A DNA stretch of 64,000 nt from Eleusine coracana subsp. coracana. Taxonomy: Eukaryota; Streptophyta; Magnoliopsida; Poales; Poaceae. This document shows positions 47,376-58,325 of the stretch, one piece after another (positions within the stretch are counted from its first letter, which is position 1; every line of letters starts with the position of its first letter). The translations under genes were made by a program, and so were the position numbers. The notes under the pieces were generated by a model. It had not been told where the DNA came from, did no database searches, and saw only the letters and a list, made by a program, of their open reading frames with translations. Where the stretch lies: contig CM064424.1 of the NCBI GenBank assembly GCA_032690845.1, positions 36,159,511-36,223,510 of the forward strand, in the 5' to 3' direction.

Positions 47376-47612
47376 TTGTGAGTGCTGCAAGGGTGTTGAT
47401 TTTTCGGGCATGAATCATCACCATGCTGTATCGTCGAGCTCGTAGATTTTATCATTATTTCGCTTCCGCTGTTTTCCAAATTCATAAACTTGTAATTCCG
47501 CTGCACTTTGATGTAATAATTAAACTTAAATTTTGGATCATTGTTGTATTATCAGGTGTCTACGTTATCAGCACCTTCGGGACCTCGATCGTCCGGGAAG
47601 GGGCGTCTCAGC

Positions 47613-47624
47613 TGGTGGTCCATG
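47613..47624 (+). promoter_or_regulatory. F primer-binding site, possibly tRNA-Ile type
   Basis: TGGTGGTCCATG begins two bases after the LTR. It does not match the usual initiator-Met site. It matches 11 of 12 bases of the complement of the plant tRNA-Ile(AAU) 3' end as I recall it, the one difference being a possible G-U pair. Confidence 0.45.
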
Positions 47625-47780
47625 ATAATACAACAATTAAAACATATTTTCAAAATAAATCTACGATGTTACGTGTGAGGATACGTTAGTACTGCCCCTA
47701 GTAGTTATTAGGGTTGGTGACAATGCTAACAGGTTATACTTGAGTTGGCTTTTAGTTGGTTCATCTTTTGGCATTTAAAG

Positions 47781-48077
47781 TTCGCTCGCAAGGACTCTGG
47801 CTTTGCGGGACGATTCCTTCCATGAATCGTTGCCAACATTTTTCATTTTTGGCTCCTTGACAAGTGTTGGAGCGTAGAGTTCACTCATGAGGGCTATGGT
47901 TTCGCGAGACGGTTTCTTCCATAAACCGTGCCAACTTTTTATTAGTAATGCTCATTAGAATAGGTTTATGAGCATTGGTTCGCTTGTGAGAACCGTGGTT
48001 TTGCAAGGCGGTTCGTTCCATGAACCGTTGTATGGTTACCCTTATTTTCATAGTTTCTTTTAATTTAATGTAATGTT
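47781..48077 (+). repeat. Three 99-bp leader repeats, each with a hairpin (F)
   Basis: Units start at 47781, 47880 and 47979, exactly 99 bp apart. Each has a conserved core of about 50 bp, then a variable spacer. The hairpins are ACGATTC/CTTCCAT/GAATCGT (47810-47830), ACGGTTT/CTTCCAT/AAACCGT (47909-47929) and GCGGTTC/GTTCCAT/GAACCGT (48008-48028). Two stem positions change on both sides. They lie in the transcribed leader between primer site and first ORF, where packaging or dimerisation signals sit in retroelements. Confidence 0.75.
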
Positions 48078-48705
48078 TCTGCAATGAGTTTTTCTACAGG
48101 TACACTAACACCGTTAGTACAACACTTAGTGACTACGTGATGAGTGCGGGCCGTCACCAATTTTCGTGCCGCTAAGTACCGGCAATATAGGTGTGTGCTG
48201 TGAGGAACACTAGGTAAATAAATTGAATTTTGCATCATTGCATGCCTTATAACTTAACTAAAATTTTGTTCTCTGCTTACTTACCCACCTCCGAAATAAA
48301 AGTTTGCAAGTTTGATAAGTACAAAATTCAAAATACATGTTTGAATTATTAAGTTAACAACAATCTGTCAACTCTCTATTTTCAACACATCCCTGAACTT
48401 GCAAAGATCATAAGTCCAGTTCTACTTGGAATTTTTGGGAATACAAACACCATCTGAAAAGCTATGAAAGTCTACTGTAATGTGGTACCAAGAACCAGTT
48501 CTGTAGATTTTGTTTTCTGGGCACGATACTTAATTTCTAACTGTCGCATAGTCAAGACCGAATCTGTTAAAATCCATCTCAGTAGTAATACCCCTTGAGG
48601 CTGGAAAATGGAAACTAAAAATTTGTTTCTATATTTTATGAAGTTGAACATGAAATGCACTTCACTTAAGGAAGATTCTGACTCATTCAGATTTCGCCCT
48701 TGTAG

Positions 48706-49404
48706 ATGGTTGAAAACAATTTCCAAGCTCCACCGGGTTGGGAAATCACCGACGGTCTGGAGATCCCTGGGATGACTCAACTCTTTTGGAGCGTCCTTTA
48801 GGGTTATGGACATGATATCCCTCCTACCTACGTTGGAAAGACCATTGAGGAGAATGGAATCACTTCCTGTGTAGTCCATGTCGCAGTTCCCACCAACTAT
48901 TCCTTCTTACCGGCATGGGAGTCATGGACTATCAGTGTCACTGGCGTGGACCTACTCACTACTTGGAGTGTTGCTGCCCTCAAAGCCCTCTCTCTGTTTT
49001 GCGAACTCCACAAGCCCGAGGTCACTAGAACACCGGTAACCTTGATACCCATTGTCAATATGGAAGATCCTGAGTGGAACCGTCGTCTGGATTTTGTCTT
49101 CGATCCAAACCACCCACTGTATCGCCCAGCGCTACATGTGGCAGAGTGTTATGGACTCTCTCTATTCGGCATATGCAAGAACTTGTACCATCAACTGGAA
49201 ATGTTTTGGGCCGCATTTCGGCTTTCCGAAGCCGAAAAGCAAGCCAAGATTCTAGAAATTGCAGAATTAAACCATCAAGTACAAGCAAAGAATGAAGAGA
49301 TGAATATGATCATCGAAGAGCATGACCAAGCTATTGGAGATGCTGACATCATGGAGTCTGAGCTGCAGGAGCTTCAAGGCTACCCACCTTCCCATCATAG
49401 ATAA
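48706..49404 (+). pseudogene. F upstream ORF (ORF0) with C-terminal coiled coil
   Basis: A 233-codon frame upstream of gag on the same strand. The ATG at 48706 opens a frame interrupted only by TAG at 48799-48801, probably a former CAG. The N-terminal about 150 residues look globular (PPGWEITDGLEIPGMTQLFW, later ECYGLSLFGICKNLYHQLE). Residues about 165-225 form a heptad-rich coiled coil (AEKQAKILEIAELNHQVQ). There is no RT, zinc or protease motif. I have an uncertain memory of similar ORFs upstream of gag in grass Tekay elements. The function is unknown. Confidence 0.6.
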
Positions 49405-49785
49405 TTGGGATGAGATCCCTATGGAGTATGGAAAACAAGTGAATGAAGATGGAGCAAGCCGAAAATGTTGGTGTAGAGCTGATGGAACCGGGAGCGCCAG
49501 AAGAACCGTTGGGACCCCCAGAACCCGATGAGCCGATAGTCATAGACCAGGAGTAGATGAGTTGGTCGTATATGAGCCATAGTGCGTCCGCAATATCATA
49601 GTTAGGCGTCGATGCACGTATGATGAGTTAGTGTGATGATTATCCTTTTAATAACCATGTACCCAACTTTGATTTGTGAAAATGGTTGTCATTTCTTAAC
49701 CCTTAGAGCACCCATGTAAGTTTTTACACCTATGTCGTATGGAACACTTGGAAGAATGACTAATGTGTAGGGTGTAATTTGCAGC
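49405..49785 (+). other. F spacer between upstream ORF and gag
   Basis: 381 bp with no gene or repeat that I can identify. If the two ORFs are translated from one RNA, ribosomes would have to reinitiate or bypass here. Confidence 0.5.
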
Positions 49786-50874
49786 ATGGTGCGAACTCAG
49801 AACCAGGATGATCCTGAGAGCTCTTAGCAGGGAGTTAATGCTCAGCCTTCGCTAGCAGATGTTATGGCTGCAACACTCAGCCGACAGCAGAACGACTCCG
49901 AGTTGCTCTGCCGGTTAGTTGATATCACGTCCCATCTGGCTGGACATGGGGGCAACCGTAACAACAACCAGCCCCGATAGTGCACTTACTCAGACTTTTT
50001 GGGTACGCACTCGCTGACCTTCGAGCGTGCCAGAGAGCCCCTGGACGCCGACCACTGGCTGCGTCAGACCGAGTCTAAGTTCGGTCTGCTTGACTGCACT
50101 GAGCACCAGAAGGTGCTATTCGCCACCCAGCAACTCCAAGGCCCTGCTGATGTTTGGTGGGTGAACCACGTCGCTTCACTACCCGCTAGGACCCGTGTCA
50201 AGTGGAATGAGTTTTGAACTGCCTTTCATGCTCATTTCATACCAGCCGTTCTTGTGCAGAGGAAGTTTCAGGAGTTCATGGACCTGAAACAAGGAGGGAG
50301 GAATGTCCTCCAGTATTCTGAGGCGTTCAACCATCTTGCTCAGTATGCCACTGAGTATGTCAACACTGAGGAGAAGAAGAGGTATGCTTTCCTGCATGGC
50401 ATGAATGCCGCACTGAAGGAGCGTCTGACCTGGCAGACAACTGGCACCTTCAATGACCTGGTCAATGCTGCTATTTTCCAAGAGGGTGCCATGTGCCAAG
50501 TTGAGGAAGATGAGTGCAAGAGGAAGGCCCCTGCTAGTGCCTCTGCTGCCCCACAGGCGAAGCATCGCCTGGTGTATACTTCACCGTCTGGACAGCGGTA
50601 CCAAACGTCCCCGCAGCAGCAGTTTCAGTGCCCGAGGCCACAGCAGCAGCAGTACTTTCCGCCCCGAGCACCACAGCAGCAGCAACAGCACACTCAGTAC
50701 TGTGCACCCAACCAGCAGCAGGGAAGTCAGAATGCACGTGCTCCCTAGCCTGTCAGTCGTGGAGGTAACTACCCGTGCTACAACTGTGGTCGCACCGGCC
50801 ACTTCGCCGGAGAATGTACAGCACCTAGGCGTAACAACAACAACAACAATCAGCGCCCTCCACAGAACAAGACT
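49786..50874 (+). pseudogene. gag: F gag, broken
   Basis: Gypsy-type capsid/nucleocapsid. The start ATG at 49786 opens the frame shared by the rest of gag and the first half of pol. The gag core (DADHWLRQTESKFGLLDC, later FQEFMDLKQGGRNVLQY) spans residues about 85-240. A Gln-rich linker (QQQQYFPPRAPQQQQQH) and one CCHC knuckle (CYNCGRTGHFAGEC, 50776-50817) follow. In-frame stops are TAG at 49825, 49978 and 50746 and TGA at 50215, each one transition away from a Gln or Trp codon. There is no frameshift within gag. Confidence 0.88.
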
Positions 50875-53329
50875 GTGAATGCACCATCTCGTGGTGCCCA
50901 AGTGAACTACACCAGTGCTGACGATATTCCCCAGGGTGATCCCGTGCTGACCGGTATGCTCTCACTCTACCGCCAGCCTGTTCTCACTCTTTTCGATTCT
51001 GGTGCTACTCATAATTTTATTAGCAGAACTTGTATGCAAAAACATAATCTCCACACCACCACTATAAATCAGTGCTTTATTGTCCGTTCCCCGACTGGAC
51101 AAATTCTAGCTAATGAAATAGTAAGCAAAGCTCCACTAGAAATCAATCAAAAAATCTACCCCGCCGATTTTATCATGCTCCATAACCAAGAGATTGACCT
51201 AATTATTGGCATGGAGTGGATGAAAACCCATAGAGCCATGTTGGATATAGAGCCCCGTGTGGTCCATTTGAACTCTCCCCTACATGGTCCAGACACCTTT
51301 TCTCTTAGCACCATCTCCTCGAGGGATCTGGTTGTCTATCACTTGGAAGGACCATCACTTGAGAACATCCCTATTGTCTGTGAGTATCCCGACGTATTTC
51401 CGGAAGATATTTCTAGACTTCCACCTGATCGCGAAGTAGAATTCAAGATTGAGCTCCAGCCAGGAACTTCTCCAATATCCTGACGTCCCTATAAAATGGC
51501 TCCAAATGAGCTAGCTGAATTGAAGAAACAGTTGAATGAGTTGCTAGAAAAGGGATTTATTTGCCCAAGTACTTCACCTTGGGGCTGTTCCGCCATTTTT
51601 GTGAAGAAGAAGGACAAGTCTCTGCGTCTTGTTGTTGATTACCGGCCTCTTAATGAAGTCACCATCAAGAATAAATACCCGTTGCCCCGTATTGATATTC
51701 TTTTTGATCAATTGGTTGGTGCCAAGGTCTTTTCCAAAATTGACCTTCGGTCGGGTTATCATCAGATCAAGATCAGAGCGGAAGATATTCCAAAGACTGC
51801 ATTCTCTACTAGATACGGATTATTCGAATATCTAGTGATGTCATTTGGATTGACAAATGTGCCTGCCTGTTTCATGTATCTCATGAATTCAGTCTTCATG
51901 CCAGAGCTAGACAAGTTCATGGTAGTATTCATTGATGACATTATTATCTATTCGAAGTCCAAGGAAGAACATGCCAAACATTGTTCTTCAGTGTCTACGA
52001 GATCACAAGCTGTTTGCGAAATTTAGTAAGTGTGAATTTTGGTCGGACCGTGTGCCCTTCCTTGGTCACATAGTTTCAGCCGAAGGTATCTCTGTAGACC
52101 CAAGCAAGGTCCAAGATGTGCTAGATTGGAAGCCACCGAAAACCGTCCACTAAGTTCGTAGTTTCCTCGGATTCGCTAGATACTATCGAAGGTTCACTCC
52201 TAATTTCTCTCAGTTGACCAAACCCATCACCGAGCTGCTGAAAAAGGATAGGAAGTTCAATTAGAGCAACAATTGTGAAGAAGCTTTTTAGAAATTGAAG
52301 ACATTGTTGACTACAGCCCCAGTATTGGCTCAACCAGACATCACCAAGCCGTTTGACGTATATTGTGATGCATCTGGGATCGGACTTGGATGTGTGCTTA
52401 TGCAGGATGGTCGTGTTATTGCCTATGCATCTCGACAACTACAGAAGCACGAAGAGCACTATCCTACCCATGATTTGGAACTAGCTGCCGTTGTCCTTGC
52501 CCTAAAAATTTGGAGGCATTATTTGCTCGGTAATTTAGTACACATCTATATAGATCACAAGAACTTGAAGTACATATTTACTCAGACTGATCTAAACATG
52601 AGACAACGTCGATGGCTAGAATTAATTAAGGACTATAATCTGGATATTCATTACCACCCAGGCAAGGCTAATGTGGTTGCCAACGCTCTGAGTCGAAAGA
52701 TACACTGCAATAATCTAGTGATAGACCGCAGCATTGAAGCGAGTACCACAGAACCCAGCCTACATATATTGCCTGCCCTAGTGATCAACAATCTCAGTAT
52801 TCATTCCACCATTCGTGATGAGGTCATTGCTGCACAGAAAAGAGATGTTGGAATGAAGTACATTCGAGAGAACCTTAAGAGTGGCAAGGGAAACTTCTTC
52901 ACGCAAGATTCGGATGGTACTCTTTGGTTCAATAACCGCCTAGTAGTACCCAAGGATTTTGAGCTTCGTCGCAAAATCTTGGATGAAGCACATCACTCTA
53001 AGTATTCCATTCATCCTAGAAGTAACAAGATGTACCAGGACCTGAAGAAAAATTTCTGGTGGACCAGAATGAAGCGAGAAGTTGCTCGATACGTCATGGA
53101 GTGCGATACCTGTCAGAGAGTTAAGGCCGACCATTTGAAACGGGCCGGATTACTTCAGCCATTGAGTATCCCCGCTTGGAAATGGGAAGATATAAGTATG
53201 GATTTCATTGTTGGCCTCCCTCTCACATCTCGGAAGCATGATTCGATTTGGGTTGTTGTTGACAGACTCACAAAGTCTGCTCACTTTCTACCAGTAAACA
53301 CCAGATACAACGCACGGCAGTATGCATAA
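50875..53329 (+). pseudogene. pol: F protease-RT-RNase H and integrase N-terminus, broken
   Basis: Protease: LFDSGATHNFIS, catalytic Asp at 50995-50997. RT: WGCSAIFVKKKDKSLRLVVD and the intact active site FIDDIIIYSK (Asp codons 51934 and 51937). A one-base frameshift lies at about 51975-51990. RNase H (YCDASGIGLGCVLM, later YHPGKANVVANALSRK) follows in the new frame. The integrase zinc finger (HHSKYSIHP...CDTCQRVK) and first catalytic Asp (SMDFIVGLP) end the segment. Stops are TGA 51481, TAA 52151, TAG 52262, TAG 52289 and TAA 53327, again all one transition from Arg, Gln or Trp. Confidence 0.92.
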
Positions 53330-54283
53330 CTATACATAGCAAGAATTCTATGTCTCCATGGAGTACCCAAGACCATTGTTACAGATCGTGGCTCGTAGTT
53401 TGTTGCTCGTTTTTGGGAGCAACTACATGCATCTCTGGGTACTAAGTTGATCCGAAGTTCTGCTTATCATGCCGCTACTGATGGACAAACTGAGTGTGTC
53501 AACTAAATCCTGGAAGATATGCTCAGAGCATGTGTCTTAACACATGGTGGTAACTGGGATGAGTATTTACCATATGCAGAATTCTCATACAACAACAGTT
53601 ACCAAGAGAGTGTAAAAATGTCCCCTTTTGAAGCACTCTACGGTCGGAGTTGTAGAACACCGTTGAATTGGTTTGAATCAGGAGAACAAGTAACTTTTGG
53701 TCCTGACCTCGTCAACGATGCAGAAGAAAAGGTTCGGACAATTCAAGCAAATCTCAAGGCTGCTAAATGTCGTCAAGAAAAGTATGCAAACCGACGATGC
53801 AGGCCATTGTTTTTCAACAAGAATGATTTTGTCTATCTCCGAGTGTCACCAATGAAGGGCATTCAACGATTTGGAATCAAAGGAAAATTAGCACCCCGCT
53901 ACATTGGCCCATTTAGAATCTTGGACAGATGTGGTCAAGTCGCCTACAAGCTGGAGTTACCACCAAATCTGTCTGGAGTACATAACACGTTTCATGTGTC
54001 TCAACTGAAACGATGTCTCAAACCTCCAATTGATGTTGTCTTGGAAGAGTATGATCATCTTCAACCGGACCTCACATACTCCGAGCACCCAATACAAATC
54101 CTTGATGAAAAAGAACGCACAACCCGCAAAAGAACCATTAAATTCTATAAAGTGCAATGGAGTAATCACTCAGAAGATGAATCCATCTGGGAATCAGAAG
54201 AATTTCTCAGTACTCATTACCCGGAATTCTGGTCTTCATTCACAGGTAAATTTTTGCCCCTCTCTAGTCTGCTTCGTTCTTAA
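53330..54283 (+). pseudogene. F integrase core, C-terminus and chromodomain, broken
   Basis: It continues in the same frame after the TAA at 53327. The second catalytic Asp is in IVTDRGS (53384-53386) and the Glu in DGQTECVN (53492-53494). TAG 53396 and TAA 53504 interrupt at Gln positions. From 53519 a clean frame of 254 residues holds the GPY/F region (GKLAPRYIGPFRIL) and, at residues about 190-240, a chromodomain (FYKVQWSNHSEDESIWE). The chromodomain marks the element as a chromovirus and in this group is thought to steer integration to particular chromatin. The pol stop is TAA at 54281-54283. Confidence 0.92.
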
Positions 54284-54316
54284 TCTCGGGACAAGATTTC
54301 TTTAAGGAGGGAGGGC
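54282..54316 (+). promoter_or_regulatory. F pre-PPT hairpin and purine tract
   Basis: AATCTCG, loop GGA, CAAGATT at 54282-54298 (one mismatch, probably CGAG to CAAG), then AAGGAGGGAGGGC, with the LTR 18 nt after the hairpin. The hairpin overlaps the pol stop codon. Confidence 0.78.
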
Positions 54317-57300
54317 TGTGACATAGGTGTCTCATTTCTTGCTTAGCACAAATTGCCAAAAATTTTGAACTCAAGTATGAGCATGAAATAATAGAGGCAA
54401 GTTAAAAATGGAATTTCCTCAAGCCAAAATAAAACCCTGCTAGCAAAAACTTTGAAGCAAATTAAATTTCTATAAATCTTAGGCCAAATAATTACATCAG
54501 AACTATGGTAATGATAAAATAGAATTTTGGGCCAAAAACTAGAATTTTATTCCAATAAGAAATCAATCAATTAAATGGTTTAAACCTAGAATTGATTTAA
54601 CTTTAATTAATAATTCTAATTAAATTATTTTCCTTCTGGCCAATTAGAATTCACTAAAGAAATTTCCATATTCTAATTATCTCACCCTCAAAATTTTAGA
54701 TTAATTGGATTTAAGCAAGTATTTTAAATTAATTAAAATAGAACTGGGGACTTCTTTGCAAGCTTTTCAAAAAGCCGAGGACCTCTCTACAAAAATCACC
54801 GTTATCTTCCACCTGGCGCTGGCCGATTCCCACCCGCTTGCCTGCGCGATTCTCTGTCGCTGCTGCTTCTCGAAACCCGGCGCCGCACTTCCCCGCGCTC
54901 TCACTCGCCGCCGACGTGTCGTCGCTACCGCCGAGGCGAGTTACCTTCGCCCTGCACGAAGCCGACTCCTCTGCCGTCTCGATTCTCCCCGCCTGACCGC
55001 TCCCGCATTTCCGACCGAAAGCCAGCCCCTCGTGCCCGCTCCGTCGCGTCACCTGCCTGCTCGGTCACCCGCTCACCGCTAACTGCCACCGCTCCGCGTC
55101 CCTTTTTCCCTACCCGAAGCCGGCGTAGCTCTGCCGCGCTCCTCGTTTCCTGGCTCCCGACCGCTCCCCGTCGCCTAGAAGCACCAGAGCCCGCGCGTGA
55201 TTGCCCCGTCACCTCACCCTGCCCTTCTCCCTCGCCACACGCTGCTACCAGCCGAGCCCGCGAGATACTTTTCCCCTGCCGCGCTCTGCCTCTGCTGCCG
55301 CGCCCGCGCTGCTTTCTCCCCGCGCGCTCAATGGCTCCCCCAGTCCCGGCATTGCTCAAAACCGTGCGTGCGCACCTGCCTTTGGTGTCTGACTAAGAAC
55401 TCAAACTCTTGGGCCTATAAATAACCCCCCTGTTCGCCCTTTTCTCTCCCACCCATCTTCCCGCCGTTACTAGAGCCGAGCTTGAGCTCAACTCCCGGCC
55501 ACTCACTCACTCCGGAGCCACACTGAGAGCACCAAAACCCGCGCTTACTTCCCCGCTACCCTTCCACCCCCTTGGCTTGCACAATCTTTTGGTGAAGCTC
55601 GGCTAATTTGGAGGATCTCCAAATTCTGTTCCCCGACGGCCGCCGATGACGCGCTCCCAAATTCCGATGACTCTGGTGAATCTCGTCTCTCCTTTCCTCT
55701 TCTTAATGATTCGCAAGCTTCTTACGATCATTCCTGACCCCTCATTTCTTTGATTCCTCATGCAAGAACGCCGAACTTGAACTTTTCCCCGGCTGACCCC
55801 CCCCCCTCTGCGCCGCCGTACCCGAGCTGCCTCCATGGTGAGCCCCACCTTCCGGCCTTCCTCGATGTTCACTGACCTGATGCCAATCCCCTCCATGCCC
55901 CCGTGAAGCTCTAGTCAAAGACGGCGTCCAAGTTCCCGCCTCGTAGCAGAAACGCGAAGTCACCGAACCTCTGCCTCCTACCGCCTCTCGTCGCTGACTA
56001 CCCTTCAGTGAGTTTTCCACTTCGCGAACCCCCCTGGCATCCCCGCCTCGCCGCGCACATCATTTCCCCTCTCCCGCGGCGAGCTTTTGACCACCCTAGT
56101 GCCCTGCGGTGAGCCCTCCGGCTGCGCGCCACCACGCTCCGGCACAGCCGTCTGGCAGCTGAGCTAGCGTCCAGTTGGCGCTGATGTGGCTGGCACATGG
56201 CGCTGACATGTCAATTGTTTAAACCCAGGAAATAGCAGAAAATTGATGGAACTTCAAAAATGCATAGTAAATTCATTTTAAGTCCAAATGACCTCAAATC
56301 AATTTTTTTAGTTTCATAATAATGTGCTCTATTTTAGTAAAATAATAACCAACTACCGCTGTTAATATAATTTAGTAAATTAAATAACTTGTGTAAACAC
56401 TAATTAATTCCATATTAATTCTGTACAAGCAATTTAATTCCAATCTTTTGCATGTACTGTTAATTCATACTAATGCATCATCCTGATTTTTGGCTAAGTC
56501 AAATCTGCAGTATTTAATATTCTATTAATTAAGTAATGTGTTAACTTGAATAAATGCTAGTAAATAAAATAATACTATCCAGAGGCTATAACTTGGTGAA
56601 AATGCACTTCATGTATGTCTCTGTTCATGATAAATCACTCAAGTCCAGAATCAGTTGTTTACTATTTTAATTGTTTAATTGTTCTCAAAGCTATATCAAC
56701 CCTAATTAAATGATCCACACACATGAAATAATGAAAGTCTAATTTGCTTCCTTGAAGCATATGGCTTCGAGAACTTGTTAATAAGGTTGTTGGCACCCAC
56801 ACTCTAATGCAATATGCATCCTTCATTTTGTTGCATTCATCATGTCATTGCATGTAACGGTATTTCAACACTACCGTTTAAACCCTTGTTCATCAATAGG
56901 TAACGACACTCAGGAGCAGGACCCCGACGTCCAGCAGGACCAAGAGCCTGAAGAACAAGAGACTGTAGTAGCTAACACTAGCGTGGATCCAGGCAAGCCC
57001 CGGTTTGCATTAGCCTCTTTATAAAGTTTTGCTAGTTTAATTCACTACTAGTGTCTATGCTTGAATTGTTGCATTAGGTCATAGGAGTTGATTGGAACCC
57101 AACTTGCATGTTGTCCCCAAATGACCTATGTTGTTCTCATTAGAAACTTGGTAGGTTCGGTACTAGGATGCTATGCTTAGTAATTGATAAGTCTCGGTAG
57201 TTATCATGATTACTATGGAATAAACTTGGTCACTAAAATGGAACTTATGTAACAGAAGTTTATTTTGATGTTTGGCCGGACATGGAATTTGCATGTGTAG

Positions 57301-58320
57301 GTTTGCAGCAACACATGGGTGTTGGCTGCGGTAGCCCTGTCTTGCCCACCCTAGGACCCGTCCGTGGTTGGCCCCTTGATCAAGTTTTGAACAGTACCGA
57401 ATGCATGCTAGTTTCATGGGCACTAGTAAACTGATGTAGCATTAAAGATCTCTTATATCAAGGATGGTTAAGGTGCGTACCACGAAGTACTGTTGGCAAG
57501 ACGGCATGCCCACTCGACGTCACCACACCCGGGTCTGGATGTGGGTGGTTTTTCTTGTGAAAGGTTGTCATATACGACCTTAATTGGTGCGTATGTGTCT
57601 TGTTATTTGGGTTTTTCCAGCTGGTGTAAATCAATTGCAATTGCTGTCCCTCGCAGTAATGAGTACTGCTTGTTCATCAGGCCAATCACATAGTTGCTCA
57701 TGATATCATGGATATGGATTTGTATTGGTTATTACTGGTATATTTTATTGTTCTATTGTTGCACATATTTTATGTATTGTTTTATTATCTTATTGTTGCA
57801 ACTAAAGTTATATTCAGCACAACCCATTTAATCTAAAAATAAAACTTGATAGAACTAATAGGTTGCTTAGTGCGAGTTCTTTTTAAACAAGCCACCTATT
57901 AGAGCCATTGCATGTCTAGGTTTTTGACGGGTAAGTCTTGTTGAGTAATTAGTACTCAGGCTTGATGCTTATGTGGTTTTCAGGTACTGAAGAAATAGAA
58001 TTGCTTGTAGATGTGTTGCCTTGGGACGTGCAAGTCCCTGAGGGTTGGACTGCCCATTGGGAGTCTGATCTGCCGCCGCAGTGAATGTGAGTGCTGCTAG
58101 GGTGTTGATTCTTCGGGCATGAATCATCACCATGCTGTATCGTTGAGCTTGTAGATTTTATCGTTATTTCGCTTTTGCTGTTTTCCAAACTTCATAAACT
58201 TGTAATTCCGCTGCACTTTGATGTAATAATTCAACTTAAATTTTGGATCATTGTTGTATTATCAAGTGTCTGCGTTATCAGCACCTTCGGGACCTCGATC
58301 CTCCGGGAAGGGGCGCCTCA
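54317..58320 (+). repeat. F 3' LTR
   Basis: TGTGACATAGG...GGGCGCCTCA, 4004 bp, full length relative to the 5' copy. The TATA box is at 55416-55423. Confidence 0.94.
55636..58084 (+). pseudogene. Three-exon mini-gene copy, F 3' LTR
   Basis: Matching segments are 55636-55675, 56900-56992 and 57984-58084, of exactly the same lengths (40, 93, 101 nt) as in the 5' LTR. All splice-site motifs are kept and the frame is open to the TGA at 58082. The start codon reads ACG instead of ATG, so this copy lacks the start while the 5' copy has the stop. The second exon is identical in both LTRs. The 467-bp length difference between the LTRs falls within the first proposed intron. Confidence 0.4.
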
Positions 58321-58325
58321 CCCAA

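Larger units (their letters stand above)
44060..47610 (+). repeat. F 5' LTR (with internal deletion)
   Basis: TGTCACACCC...GGGCGTCTCA, 3551 bp. It lacks 467 bp present in the 3' LTR (56279-56745), with ATTT at the breakpoint. The TATA box is at 45181-45188, so U3 is about 1.15 kb and R-U5 about 2.4 kb. Confidence 0.94.
44060..58320 (+). mobile_element. Element F: Tekay-lineage chromovirus (Ty3/gypsy)
   Basis: LTRs of 3551 and 4004 bp flank a 6.7-kb interior with an extra 5' ORF, gag, protease, RT, RNase H, integrase and a C-terminal chromodomain. The target-site duplication CCCAA is at 44055-44059 and 58321-58325. The long LTRs, chromodomain and gene order fit Tekay/Del. Pol is in two frames with a single frameshift, and all stops look like C-to-T or G-to-A transitions. 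Confidence 0.95.
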
